A stretch of 64,000 nt of DNA from Elizabethkingia occulta (GCF_002023715.1 NZ_MAHX01000007.1:203176-267175), one strand, 5' to 3'; positions 10,053 to 17,735 are shown, counted from the first letter of the stretch. Notes: a model not told the origin generated them from the letters alone. Made by a program: numbers and translations.

Positions 10053-10727
10053 ATGTCTATACAAAAAAACATCTTTCAGACATTTAAAACTAAGAAGCTT
10101 CCTCTGCTCACGAGATTTCATATTTGGAAAATTAAAAGGCTGAATCCTGATTACTCTTACCATTTGTACGATGATGATGATATCGACAAATTTCTGCAGG
10201 AAGAATTTCCACCACGGTATTTCGAAGCTTATAAACGTTTGACAATCGGGGCTGCGAAAGCAGATTTTTTTCGTTATGCTATTCTCTATAAGAAAGGAGG
10301 TGTATATCTTGATGTAGACAGTGGGATATCGAAACCTCTGAAAGCACTTATAAGACCTGATGATGCCGCTGTATTAAGCAGAGAACGTCATCCTCAGTTT
10401 TTTGTACAATGGGCGTTAATTTATGAAAAAGGGCATCCTTTCCTGGCAAAAGTTTTAGAGCATATTGTTGATAATATTGAAAATCATAGGTATCCAAATG
10501 ATATTCATAAAACAACGGGACCTACTGCTTATACAAAAGGAATTGAAGCGAGTTTAAAAGAAAATCCTGAGACTCCGTACAGAGTTTTTGACGGAATAGA
10601 ATTTCGGAGATATTTAAAATTTAAATACAAACTAGGAAAGTTTTTTCTGTACTCGAGCAGGGCCGAACATTGGAAACAAAAGCAGCTTACAATGGATATT
10701 ATAAATCCGCGAATGGTTAATATTTAA
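10053..10727 (+). CDS. GT32-type glycosyltransferase
   Basis: A 224-residue protein of the glycosyltransferase family 32 (DXD-sugar-binding, OCH1-like) type. The start IQKNIFQTFKTKKLP matches the family's 'IPKIIHQTWK' opening, NPDYSYHLYDDDD follows, and the block AAKADFFRYAILYKKGGVYLDVDS near residue 68-92 carries the conserved Asp and the DxD metal/nucleotide-sugar motif (DVD). Such enzymes add sugars to capsule or lipopolysaccharide-type glycans. No other glycan gene is adjacent, so acceptor and sugar are unknown. The gene stands alone between an AT-rich gap and the barnase-like gene. Confidence 0.85.
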   Translation: MSIQKNIFQTFKTKKLPLLTRFHIWKIKRLNPDYSYHLYDDDDIDKFLQEEFPPRYFEAYKRLTIGAAKADFFRYAILYKKGGVYLDVDSGISKPLKALIRPDDAAVLSRERHPQFFVQWALIYEKGHPFLAKVLEHIVDNIENHRYPNDIHKTTGPTAYTKGIEASLKENPETPYRVFDGIEFRRYLKFKYKLGKFFLYSSRAEHWKQKQLTMDIINPRMVNI

Positions 10728-10766
10728 ATATAATATTCAATTAACTTATAAACCGTAGAATAAGAT

Positions 10767-10774
10767 TAGCTTTG
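10767..10774 (+). promoter_or_regulatory. Candidate -7 promoter box (TAGCTTTG) for the barnase-like gene
   Basis: TAGCTTTG matches the Bacteroidota sigma-ABfr -7 consensus TAnnTTTG exactly and lies 22 bases before the ATG at 10797. The -33 region is only weakly TTG-like. Confidence 0.55.
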
Positions 10775-10796
10775 CGTAAATCATCAAAACAATTTT

Positions 10797-11273
10797 ATGA
10801 AAGCAAAGTTTTTATTCATTGCTATTTTAGCAATTTTCACAATTTTTACGGGATGTAGTAACGATGACAGCAGAGCAGATTTAAAAGGATCGGCTGTAGC
10901 ATTAAGCGCAGAAGCTAAGGCTCAGATTGTAGCGGCTTCTGATATTTACCAGCTTACGAATGAAGATGTTGTTGTAGATTATGTAAAAAACAACAAAAAA
11001 TTACCTAACTACTATGTAACCAAGAGTGTTGCTCAAAAGGCTGGCTGGGTAGCTTCAAAAGGAAATCTGTGTACTGTATTGCCAGGGAAAGCTATCGGTG
11101 GTGATGTCTTTGGGAACAGAGAAGGGCTTTTACCAAAAAAGACGGGTAGAACCTATTACGAAGCAGATCTTAATTATAACTGCGGAAACAGAAATGCAGA
11201 TCGTTTGATTATGAGTAATGATGGACTTATATATGTAACAAAAGATCATTATCAGACTTTTACACAGAAGTAG
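10797..11273 (+). CDS. Barnase-like guanyl-specific ribonuclease with lipoprotein signal
   Basis: A 158-residue protein with a signal peptide and lipobox (FTGC, acylated Cys20), then a full barnase domain at about residues 50-158. It aligns without gaps to Bacillus barnase at an offset of 49: barnase K27, E73, R83, R87 and H102 correspond to K76, E122, R132, R136 and H151, so all catalytic residues are kept; WVASKGNL, IGGD, NREG, EAD and DHYQTFT are shared. It should cleave single-stranded RNA after G outside the cytoplasm, either lipid-anchored in the envelope or released. Two Cys, C92 and C129, fall on barnase positions 43 and 80, where they could form a disulfide. No barstar gene is adjacent. 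The gene has its own promoter and terminator. Confidence 0.93.
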   Translation: MKAKFLFIAILAIFTIFTGCSNDDSRADLKGSAVALSAEAKAQIVAASDIYQLTNEDVVVDYVKNNKKLPNYYVTKSVAQKAGWVASKGNLCTVLPGKAIGGDVFGNREGLLPKKTGRTYYEADLNYNCGNRNADRLIMSNDGLIYVTKDHYQTFTQK

Positions 11274-11292
11274 ACAGTAACATTAATAAAGT

Positions 11293-11326
11293 AAAAGCCT
11301 TTACCAAATAAATGGTAAAGGCTTTT
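11293..11326 (+). terminator. Rho-independent terminator after the barnase-like gene
   Basis: A perfect 13-bp stem (11293-11305 with 11314-11326), 8-base loop, followed by further T residues, 20 bases after the ribonuclease stop. Confidence 0.88.
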
Positions 11327-11382
11327 TTATTCTTTTAATCCTGTTATATAAAATATAATGTAAATTATCGTTAGCTTGCAGT

Positions 11383-11649
11383 ATGAAGCTAGTCTCGGGA
11401 ATCTATATTTTTTACTGCTCAGTAACCGAAGATGTATTTATAGATGCGTCAATTATTGTACGACAGAAAATAAAGCACCATATCCGTATGCTAAAAGCAG
11501 GAGTACATTCTAATAAGGAACTTCAGGATTTGTATAATACCTATGGTGGAGATACTATACATTTTGAAATTGTTGACCGCAGTGAGGAAAAATTTCACGC
11601 TGAAAAGCTAAAAGAAATTCAGGAAGAGTTAAAAGCAAAAAAGCTCTGA
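11383..11649 (+). CDS. Degenerate GIY-YIG domain protein
   Basis: An 88-residue protein whose first 65 residues follow the GIY-YIG nuclease pattern: GIYIFY at residues 6-11, a short hairpin, helix with KHHIRMLKAGVHSNKELQDLYNTYGG, then HFEIVD. The usual YIG triad is replaced by FID and the catalytic Arg position appears to be Lys, so hydrolytic activity is doubtful. A Lys/Glu-rich helix ends the protein. The ATG lies only a few bases after a TTAGCTTGC element resembling a -7 box, so the message may be nearly leaderless. Function is unknown; it might bind DNA without cutting. The spacing and an intervening terminator argue against an operon with the ribonuclease. Confidence 0.6.
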   Translation: MKLVSGIYIFYCSVTEDVFIDASIIVRQKIKHHIRMLKAGVHSNKELQDLYNTYGGDTIHFEIVDRSEEKFHAEKLKEIQEELKAKKL

Positions 11650-11665
11650 TCCTATACCGGATACA

Positions 11666-11705
11666 AAAAATATCTTTATTCTGGATTCAGAATAAAGATA
11701 TTTTT
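11666..11705. terminator. Bidirectional Rho-independent terminator
   Basis: A perfect 18-bp stem (11666-11683 with 11688-11705) with the 4-base loop GATT and A/T tracts on both sides sits between convergent genes ending at 11649 (+) and 11731 (-). Confidence 0.88.
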
Positions 11706-11730
11706 ATTTATAAACCTACTATATATTGGC

Positions 11731-12357
11731 TTAAAACTGATAGCCTAAACCAAGAAGAAGCATGCTAGGTCTGTTGTCGTAGTTTATAGCTTTGCCACTT
11801 GTTTTATTGATAAATTTACGTTCGTCCCTGGAAAAAGAACCTTCATATCTGGCATTTACAATGATTTTGGAAATTTTTACATTTGCTCCGAATTGGTATC
11901 CTACAGATAATTTTCCGGATCCGTCAACTTCAAAATTTCCGGAATCTTTATTGTTGGATAGGTTAGTGGATAATACAGGTCCGGCAAAAACACTTACAGG
12001 TCCAATAACATCAATACCTGCCAATATTGGAATATCTATTCTCTGGCTCTTTGCTGAAATTTCAAAAATATCTCTGTTATCATAATCTACATAGGTGACT
12101 TTACTTTTAAAGTTTGTATAGTAGATCTCGGGCATTAAAAATATTGGAGTAGCTGGTAGCTTAAATTTTGTAGAAAGTCCAATATTAAAACCGGCTACAT
12201 CTTTTGGATTGGTAAAAGCATTTTTTGCCGTATTACCGAGGGTATTCCAATTGGAGGATGAGGTGTTGAATAATGCATTGACCCTTACTCCTATACTAAC
12301 CTGAGCCTGGGCTGCCACTGCGAAACAGATCATCAATGGGATAAATATTTTTCTCAT
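11731..12357 (-). CDS. Outer-membrane beta-barrel protein (PorT-like)
   Basis: A 208-residue protein from the ATG at 12357; an upstream in-frame ATG at 12402 would add 15 residues before what is plainly a signal peptide (MRKIFIPLMICFAVAAQAQ), so 12357 is chosen. After cleavage near residue 19 the protein shows alternating hydrophobic strands and the typical GxxxGLSTKF, PEIYYTNFKS, IDIPILAGIDVIGPVSVFAGP and C-terminal LLLGLGYQF pattern of the small Bacteroidota outer-membrane barrels (OMP_b-brl_2/PorT-like). The C-terminal Phe fits BAM recognition. Cargo or role is unknown; it stands alone and shares a terminator with the gene on its left. Confidence 0.8.
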   Translation of the reverse strand: MRKIFIPLMICFAVAAQAQVSIGVRVNALFNTSSSNWNTLGNTAKNAFTNPKDVAGFNIGLSTKFKLPATPIFLMPEIYYTNFKSKVTYVDYDNRDIFEISAKSQRIDIPILAGIDVIGPVSVFAGPVLSTNLSNNKDSGNFEVDGSGKLSVGYQFGANVKISKIIVNARYEGSFSRDERKFINKTSGKAINYDNRPSMLLLGLGYQF

Positions 12358-12702
12358 AATTATAACTGATTTATTATTTTTAATATGAAATTTTATTTTC
12401 AATCAGAGGGAATCTTTTGAGATCATTCCTAAGAATTAAATCTATTTTTTAAGACATAAATTTTTTAGTAAAATTTACAGGTAATTCTAAATTGAAAACC
12501 AGAGCGTAAGCATGCAAATATTGTTCCTAAATGTCCTGTGGTAGGCTGTTTGTTTCCGAACTTTTAAATAATTATAAATTTCGGCCATATGAATTTTATA
12601 TTTTATAATATATCTGTATCTCTGTAAAATATAAAAAGTGTGACCTTAATTTCAGGGAAATTATATTTTATTTTGTATATCACAATACATATAACAAATA
12701 AT
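12358..12702. other. Divergent intergenic region without recognised gene
   Basis: About 345 bp, AT-rich, between the beta-barrel gene (-) and the acetyltransferase (+). I see no ORF, RNA or strong hairpin in it; it must hold both promoters. Confidence 0.5.
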
Positions 12703-13137
12703 ATGCATACGGTTATGGAGTATCAAATAAAATCAGGATATGAAAATATGGATATTAATGCTGTTCATGATTTTTTGAGTAATAAGAGCTACTGGGCAAG
12801 TGGTATTTCTTTAGAGGCAGTGAAGAAATCCTTAAAATATTCTTATTGTTCAGGTGTTTTTTATGGTGATGTTCAGGTTGGTTTTGGAAGGCTTATTACA
12901 GATTATACGACATTCGCTTATCTCGCAGACGTTTATATACTGGAAAATCACAGAGGTAAAGGACTTTCTAAAATGCTTATGGAGCATATAATGAACTTAG
13001 AATGGACTCATAATTTAAGGAGAATCTTACTGGCAACTTTAGATGCTCATGAATTGTACAGGCAATTTGGATTTAATCCCCCTGTAAAGCCTGAATCCTT
13101 TATGGAAATCAACAGGCCTGGAATATACAAGGGGTAG
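12703..13137 (+). CDS. GNAT family N-acetyltransferase
   Basis: A 144-residue GNAT protein from the ATG at 12703; the frame is open back to 12640 but those codons look non-coding and ATG at 12715 is a further option. The central strand FAYLADVYILENHRGKGLSKMLMEHIM holds the acetyl-CoA binding motif A (RGKGLS), followed by LRRILLATLDAHELYRQFGF, typical of the YjaB/ElaA-like small GNATs. Substrate is not predictable. The gene is monocistronic, convergent with the minus-strand group ending at 13238; a short TATCCT/AGGATA hairpin near 13205 may help stop transcription. Confidence 0.85.
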   Translation: MHTVMEYQIKSGYENMDINAVHDFLSNKSYWASGISLEAVKKSLKYSYCSGVFYGDVQVGFGRLITDYTTFAYLADVYILENHRGKGLSKMLMEHIMNLEWTHNLRRILLATLDAHELYRQFGFNPPVKPESFMEINRPGIYKG

Positions 13138-13237
13138 AATATTGGTGTTTGGATACTGTGATTAATGCTTAATTATTTACAGTGAATTTCTTATTGCGAT
13201 TTATCCTTTTAGGATATTTCTTTCACAGCTACTAAGG

Positions 13238-14143
13238 TTAAAACAGCAATTTCCAAAGCGGTTTTCTTTTAAAAAGATGCCTGGACTCCTGTAGATATTC
13301 ATCTATTATTCGCGGTTTTCTTGAAATTAAGTTTGTAATGGTGTCATTTTCCGGTTCCGGAACTTTAATTGCCAGATCATCAAGCTCCACGATATGCGAG
13401 GCCAGCCATTCCGGTAACTTCGCTTTTTTTGTTAATTGACTGAATAATTCATCCGGTGTAATATTGATATATTCGATTTTACGGCCTGTTACAAGGGAAA
13501 TTTTTTCTGCCATTTCTATATTTGTAATAGCTTGTGGCCCTGCCAGAATAACGGAGTCTTGTTTTACTTCTTCAGATGTTAATAAATAATTTACGGCTAC
13601 CTCTGCCACATCGCGGCTATCAATATAGTTTCTTTTAGCATTATCTAAAGATCCGTAAATTTTACCAAAATGTTGAATTGTAAACGTATTACGTTCCCAG
13701 TTTTGCATAAATGAATGAGGTCTCAGGCAACAAAATTCATCGATATTTCGTATAAGGTAATTATCTATTGTGTTATGCCATTGGCTGACTTTTACAATAG
13801 ATAATGGCTGAACTATTGGTGCTGATAATTTAACAATTCTTTTGATACCACATTGTCTGGCAGCATTGATTATGTTAATTTCATATTCAATTTGATCCGG
13901 AGATGTAGCTGTCAGAAGAAACAAGGCATCTGCTCCGGAGCATACTTCCTTAAGCTGTTTTATAGAATTTAGACTGGCACTTACATAAGTGATATTTGAT
14001 GAGAGGGGTACAGGGTAGATACGTTCAGGGCTTCTAAGAACGCCTCGTGCCATACAGTCACGGTTTTTTAGTTGCTGCATGATTTCTCTTCCAATGGTAC
14101 CAGTACACCCAAAAACAACAATGACGGGCTTAGTTTTTTTCAT
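13238..14143 (-). CDS. NmrA-like NAD(P)-binding protein (atypical SDR)
   Basis: A 301-residue Rossmann-fold protein. The N-terminal VFGCTGTIGREIMQQL gives the GxxGxxG nucleotide motif near residue 11; RGVLRSPER, a GADALFLLTAT turn near residue 90 and the AARQCGIKRIVKLSA strand-helix are the NmrA/QOR2-type pattern. The classical YxxxK catalytic pair is not evident, as usual in NmrA-like proteins, which may be NAD(P) sensors or quinone/azo reductases. The gene overlaps the upstream membrane protein gene by 14 bases and is the last of the four-gene group led by the AraC-type regulator, which probably controls it. Confidence 0.82.
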   Translation of the reverse strand: MKKTKPVIVVFGCTGTIGREIMQQLKNRDCMARGVLRSPERIYPVPLSSNITYVSASLNSIKQLKEVCSGADALFLLTATSPDQIEYEINIINAARQCGIKRIVKLSAPIVQPLSIVKVSQWHNTIDNYLIRNIDEFCCLRPHSFMQNWERNTFTIQHFGKIYGSLDNAKRNYIDSRDVAEVAVNYLLTSEEVKQDSVILAGPQAITNIEMAEKISLVTGRKIEYINITPDELFSQLTKKAKLPEWLASHIVELDDLAIKVPEPENDTITNLISRKPRIIDEYLQESRHLFKRKPLWKLLF

Positions 14144-14537
14144 CTTTATAATCTTTTATCTGTTGACGGATTGTTATTATTGCTGCGCCCAGAAAAGCTG
14201 AAAAAGTGATATTGAATCGTTCTGACGGAAGATTAGCGATGAAGGATAGAATGAGCCCCAAAGTCATCATTAATAATATGATTAAAAAAGATCTTATCGA
14301 TTTGTTCCGCGCTAAAATTTTTCTCAATCTGAATTGCCATAATATGATAAAACTTAATATTGTCGATAGTAATGAAGACAGACCTATAGTTGAGTAGCTT
14401 GCTGCCATAAGCTCGGTTTTCTGAAGAAAGTAACCTGATAAAAAAGACATTAGAGCAGGAAATATATAGGAAGGTAGTGCTGCTGCAATCATAGATTGCA
14501 TACTGAAATCTGAGGAAATATTGTTTTTCTCTTTCAT
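14130..14537 (-). CDS. Small integral membrane protein, unknown function
   Basis: A 135-residue protein with four predicted membrane segments: about residues 16-35 (ALPSYIFPALMSFLSGYFL), 42-66, 82-102 and 107-122. A Lys/Asp-rich cytoplasmic tail ends it. I recognise no family with confidence; 4-TM proteins of this size often accompany NmrA-like genes as DoxX- or DUF-type partners, but no such signature is clear here. Its 14-base overlap with the NmrA-like gene downstream and 19-base gap to the gene upstream place it firmly in the same operon. Confidence 0.6.
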   Translation of the reverse strand: MKEKNNISSDFSMQSMIAAALPSYIFPALMSFLSGYFLQKTELMAASYSTIGLSSLLSTILSFIILWQFRLRKILARNKSIRSFLIILLMMTLGLILSFIANLPSERFNITFSAFLGAAIITIRQQIKDYKDEKN

Positions 14538-14556
14538 GTGATTTTCCGTTGATTAT

Positions 14557-15540
14557 TTATTTCTTGCCAATACGATAGGAGAGTGTTAATTTTCCGTAAG
14601 CCATGTTGGAAACAGAAAAATTGTTTACGGTTTTCTGATTTATGTCAAATAACTCATAACTGTTGAAAAGCCCTGCTCCTCCTTGTAACTGTAACCATAT
14701 TCCGCCTGCAATACGCTGGTTTAGCTGTAGTCCACCATGAATGGTAGAGAACTGAGCATAGTCGGCTTCTTTGCCATTATAGCCGCGAAAACTTTTTAGT
14801 TTAAACCTTGTCCAGTCTATTGAACCAGCCAGACCTATCTGGGTATTCGGACCTACATTATAGAGCACATTTAGTCTTGGCCAGTAAAATTGTGCCAGCC
14901 ATTTATTATCTGTACTTCTGTAGTCGATTGATATTCCGGGGGTAATTAAAGTTTCTCCGAAAGAGTGCAGTGCATGAACGCCAACGCCGATTTCGAAATT
15001 TGATTCAGGGCCAAATTTTTTCGATACACCAAGAATGCCGTCGAGAACTAAATTATCAAAAGAAACGGACTTTTCTCCTGCAAGTGCCGGCATAGCTATC
15101 GCCAGAATAGACCATTTTTCTGAAATAGGATGTCGGATAATTATGGTTGGTTTTATTTCCTGAACTCTTTTAAGTCGGTTTGGATCATCTATGGTATTGT
15201 TATCATAATTAAAATCCATCAGGCGATAATTCAGATTTCCAAAAATGCTTGTCTTTCCTATTTTAATTTGGGGTATAGGTATCCATGCATCATAGGTATT
15301 CAGTCTAAATTTATTTTCCGGATCCGGACTTTCTGGTGGTAAATCTTTAAATGTTGCTTTACTATGGCTTGTGACAGATATCCCACCGATATCCTGAATA
15401 ATCTGAGCATTAATTTTGCCTGAAAAGAAAAAAGTTAAAAGAATGGCTAAACAAAAATATGACCATTTGTGTGTTAGGCTTTGTTTGCTATAAAAGGGAG
15501 ATTTATGACTTCTTTTTTTTAGAATTACGAATGTTTTCAT
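14557..15540 (-). CDS. Outer-membrane beta-barrel protein (DUF6268-like)
   Basis: A 327-residue protein with an N-terminal signal: a basic stretch followed by the hydrophobic FCLAILLTFFFSGKINAQ and probable cleavage near residue 45. The rest is a run of alternating strands with aromatic girdles (for example SIFGNLNYRLMDFNY and GGIWLQLQGGAGLFNSY), ending in LTLSYRIGKK, consistent with a 10- to 14-strand barrel; the overall pattern reminds me of DUF6268. The unusually long basic N-region suggests the true start might be internal, but no better ATG precedes the hydrophobic core. It sits between the AraC-type regulator and the membrane/NmrA pair. Function unknown. Confidence 0.65.
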   Translation of the reverse strand: MKTFVILKKRSHKSPFYSKQSLTHKWSYFCLAILLTFFFSGKINAQIIQDIGGISVTSHSKATFKDLPPESPDPENKFRLNTYDAWIPIPQIKIGKTSIFGNLNYRLMDFNYDNNTIDDPNRLKRVQEIKPTIIIRHPISEKWSILAIAMPALAGEKSVSFDNLVLDGILGVSKKFGPESNFEIGVGVHALHSFGETLITPGISIDYRSTDNKWLAQFYWPRLNVLYNVGPNTQIGLAGSIDWTRFKLKSFRGYNGKEADYAQFSTIHGGLQLNQRIAGGIWLQLQGGAGLFNSYELFDINQKTVNNFSVSNMAYGKLTLSYRIGKK

Positions 15541-15606
15541 TTTCTCTGTATTTAATGATACAAAGATGAGCTGAAAACAAAGGAAGCTTTAAAACTAAAC
15601 CACGCT

Positions 15607-16497
15607 TTACTCGGACAAATCTTGCATAAAAGTTGCCCGGTATTCTGAAGGTGTTACTCCGGTTATCTTTTTAAAAAGACGTCCAAAATAACTGGGATCC
15701 CCATAATTAAGCTCGAAAGCAACTTCGGAGATACTCTTTGTCAGGTCTTGCAAAAGCAACTGGCTTTGCAGTATATTAACTTTATTAATCCATTCTTTTG
15801 GCCCCTCGCCAATAGTTTCTTTTGTACATCTGTGAAGATAGTTTTCGGAAACAGATAAAGCATCTGCATAAAAAATAACCGATTTATGCTCCAGATAATT
15901 TTTGTAAACCAGCTCCTTAAAATTAAAAGTGATCTCAGCGCTTCGGTTCATATTTTTATTGAGCTCTTTAGCCGAAGTGAATATTTTCTGAAGACCAGCC
16001 TGGAAAAGGGAATAGCAGATGCCAAGCTTTGGATCCGGTTGGTAAATTTCGATCGTTAACAATTCAAATAAAGAGTCCAGCCAGATACTGCTTTCCTTTG
16101 GAAGGTGAATAACCACATTTGCGGAAAAAAGTTTAATCAATTCTTGTTTGGACAGAAGTTGATTTAGTGTCTGATCCTCGAATAAAATCATGTGTCCGGC
16201 GGCATCAGGGCTTACTTCTACCAGTGAAGTTACGTTTCCCTGTCTGACAAATAAGATTTCATTCTCTTTTATTGATATCAGATTAGCGTCTACTTGCTGT
16301 TTTGCGTTTCCTTTGGTAATATGAACTATAAAATTGAATTCGGGTCTGTGTAGTGGCGTGGGTACTTTGATAAAACCAGACGTCTTGGCTATATCATGTA
16401 CCTGAATAGGTGTTTTTAAAATTGCAAAGTCAGAGGATATCTCCGGCATATATTGCCCTCTGAAATCTGTCGGAGTTATTCTCATGATTTTTGCCAT
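15607..16497 (-). CDS. AraC family transcriptional regulator
   Basis: A 296-residue regulator. Residues about 1-165 form a cupin-like sensor domain (FNFIVHITKG, ENEILFVRQGNV), and the C-terminal 100 residues contain two helix-turn-helix units, the second with VAFELNYGDPSYFGRLFKKITGVTPSEYR, the AraC/XylS signature. The start at 16497 is supported by the decayed paralogue at 16813, whose first codons match MAKIMRITPTDF but lack the second Met. A TAACTTTG box ends only about 5 bases before the ATG, so the message may be leaderless. It heads a minus-strand group with the barrel, membrane and NmrA-like genes, its likely targets. Confidence 0.9.
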   Translation of the reverse strand: MAKIMRITPTDFRGQYMPEISSDFAILKTPIQVHDIAKTSGFIKVPTPLHRPEFNFIVHITKGNAKQQVDANLISIKENEILFVRQGNVTSLVEVSPDAAGHMILFEDQTLNQLLSKQELIKLFSANVVIHLPKESSIWLDSLFELLTIEIYQPDPKLGICYSLFQAGLQKIFTSAKELNKNMNRSAEITFNFKELVYKNYLEHKSVIFYADALSVSENYLHRCTKETIGEGPKEWINKVNILQSQLLLQDLTKSISEVAFELNYGDPSYFGRLFKKITGVTPSEYRATFMQDLSE

Positions 16498-16501
16498 AGT
16501 A

Positions 16502-16509
16502 CAAAGTTA
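16502..16509 (-). promoter_or_regulatory. Candidate -7 promoter box of the AraC-type gene
   Basis: Read on the minus strand this is TAACTTTG, an exact TAnnTTTG match, ending five bases before the ATG at 16497. The transcription start would then fall at or near the initiation codon. Confidence 0.45.
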
Positions 16510-16544
16510 ACAGCATATATCATACAATGCTATACATGTTTTAT
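16503..16544. repeat. Upstream region of the AraC gene, copy 1 of a duplication
   Basis: GTTAACAGCATATA and the next ~15 bases recur at 16819-16857 with a few changes, at a constant offset of about 316 bases. The similarity continues into the coding start on the left, so it is a duplicated gene 5' end rather than a pair of operators. Confidence 0.75.
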
Positions 16545-16732
16545 AAAAAAATTTTGTTCGGTTGCCACTAACACATTTCCGATGAATTAATATTTGGATA
16601 AAATCTGACCGTTTGAAATAGCCTAATTAATACTTGCTATTATTTATAGTTCATCGTGAGCAATTCTATCTTAAATTTTATAGGTTATTTATTCTTTTTT
16701 CCGTTGTCTGTATTAATGATGAATAAGTAAAT

Positions 16733-16813
16733 TAAAATTACAAAATAAGCATATATCTCCGCTATCTATCTCTTTCTAAAATCTGTTCGGGATATTCTCT
16801 TTATTTTTGTCAT
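16733..16813 (-). pseudogene. Remnant of a second AraC-type regulator gene (N-terminus)
   Basis: Reading the minus strand from the ATG at 16813 gives MTKIKRISRTDFRKR, then a TAG stop at 16768-16766, then IAEIYAYFVIL in the same frame. This matches the AraC-type protein starting at 16497 (MAKIMRITPTDFRGQYMPEI, then SSDFAIL) position by position, with the stop where Gln/Tyr stand. Similarity fades to the left of about 16730 and no C-terminal HTH remains. The upstream 40 bases are also duplicated. I conclude that an ancestral tandem copy was mostly deleted and is decaying. Confidence 0.75.
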
Positions 16814-16818
16814 AACAA

Positions 16819-16857
16819 AAAGTTAACAGCATATACCACACAATGTTATATGCTTTT
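16819..16857. repeat. Upstream region of the AraC pseudogene, copy 2 of the duplication
   Basis: Shares GTTAACAGCATATA and the following bases with 16505-16544. Here GCATATA and TATATGC also form a small dyad around CCACACAATG, less perfect in copy 1. The rest of 16858-17128 shows no gene. Confidence 0.7.
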
Positions 16858-17128
16858 TGTGTAGAAAAAAATGTCTGTTTCTTTTGTGACAAAACTCCGA
16901 TCTATTTTTAAATTTGAAAATAAGTGGAAAAAATTCTACAGAAATGTAGTATTATGTGTAATTTTATTCCTTTGTTCCTGAAATATATTTATTGAATGTA
17001 AAAGCATCAAAAGATAGAGTTGAGGTACTATTGTGAGATTGGTGAAATTGCTGCTCGAAACAAATTGTTAAAACAATGGTTAGTATTGTAATTTTCGCTT
17101 TTGCATAAATTAATAAAAGATAAAATGT

Positions 17129-17488
17129 ATGAATTATAAACTTGAACTTAACACACAAGGATCAGGTTCTAGTCTTGTTTTTAACAATATTGTATTTGAT
17201 TCGTTCAAAGTTAATATTGTTGAAAGACATATTGGGTCAACGCGTTCTGCTTTAAAATTTAACCATGTATTATTTAAAGTCAGAACATTAGATGATGTTA
17301 TTGTTAAAACTAAAAATGGCAATAATCGAATTATGATAAAAGGAGAGGAGTTGGTTATATATGAAAAATTAGTGAAGACACTGGGTTCATATGAGTATAG
17401 AAATAAACTTATTAACAGGAAGCAGGCTGATGAAGATTATGTTCACTTTATTTTACGCCTGGTTATTTTGAATTACGATCTCAACTAA
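17129..17488 (+). CDS. Hypothetical protein
   Basis: A 119-residue protein with no signal peptide or membrane segment. The first half looks like alternating beta strands (NYKLELNTQG, SLVFNNIVFDSFKVNIVE, ALKFNHVLFKVRTLDDVIVKT), the second half helical with many Lys/Asp/Asn residues. I do not recognise a family. It is AT-rich relative to the catabolic genes, sits alone between the AraC pseudogene region and a palindromic repeat that begins exactly at its stop codon, and has no clear promoter. It may be a horizontally acquired orphan; that it is a real gene rests mainly on length and plausible residue composition. Confidence 0.5.
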   Translation: MNYKLELNTQGSGSSLVFNNIVFDSFKVNIVERHIGSTRSALKFNHVLFKVRTLDDVIVKTKNGNNRIMIKGEELVIYEKLVKTLGSYEYRNKLINRKQADEDYVHFILRLVILNYDLN

Positions 17489-17617
17489 GAGCCTATTTAA
17501 AATACTATTCGACAGGCTCAGAGTGACATTGTTTATCCAAAGCTTCTTTCTTTTAGAGCTGTCAGACTGAGCCTGTCGAAGTCTAACATTATTGAATTAA
17601 AATTTAAACATGCTCTA
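17488..17617. repeat. Palindromic MITE-like repeat (about 130 bp)
   Basis: The ends are imperfect inverted copies (AAGAGCCTATTTAAA at 17487-17501 against the reverse complement of 17601-17617), and inside them lie long arms: TTCGACAGGCTCAG at 17508-17521 and its complement CTGAGCCTGTCGAA at 17567-17580, extended to 18 of 20 matches. The loop is about 33 bp. The core is a dispersed repeat I know from flavobacterial genomes. There is no ORF inside. Its left end coincides with the stop codon of the preceding ORF. It may fold as RNA or be a non-autonomous mobile element. Confidence 0.7.
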
Positions 17618-17691
17618 ATGCTTTATTGATAAATTTTTACATTTAATTAATATTAATGTGACTGTGATATTTCATGGAGTACATTATTCAT

Positions 17692-17735
17692 AGTCTTTAA
17701 GGTTGCAGTTTGTGATCTTAAAGACTTTCGTTTTT
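17692..17735 (+). terminator. Probable Rho-independent terminator
   Basis: A 10-bp stem (AGTCTTTAAG at 17692-17701, complement at 17717-17726) with a 15-base loop followed by TTTCGTTTTTA. It lies between the orphan ORF/repeat and the convergent acetyltransferase gene. Confidence 0.55.

Noticed and set aside
11383..11649. Candidate barstar (inhibitor) for the barnase-like gene: right size and next to it
   Set aside because: The sequence follows the GIY-YIG pattern, is not strongly acidic, shows no barstar motifs, and is separated from the ribonuclease by a terminator.
12640..12702. N-terminal extension of the GNAT protein
   Set aside because: The extra residues are hydrophobic and unlike GNAT N-termini; the domain begins after the ATG at 12703.
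16505..16857. Pair of operator sites for the AraC-type regulator
   Set aside because: The similarity runs on into the coding start and translates to the same N-terminus, so duplication of a gene start explains it better.
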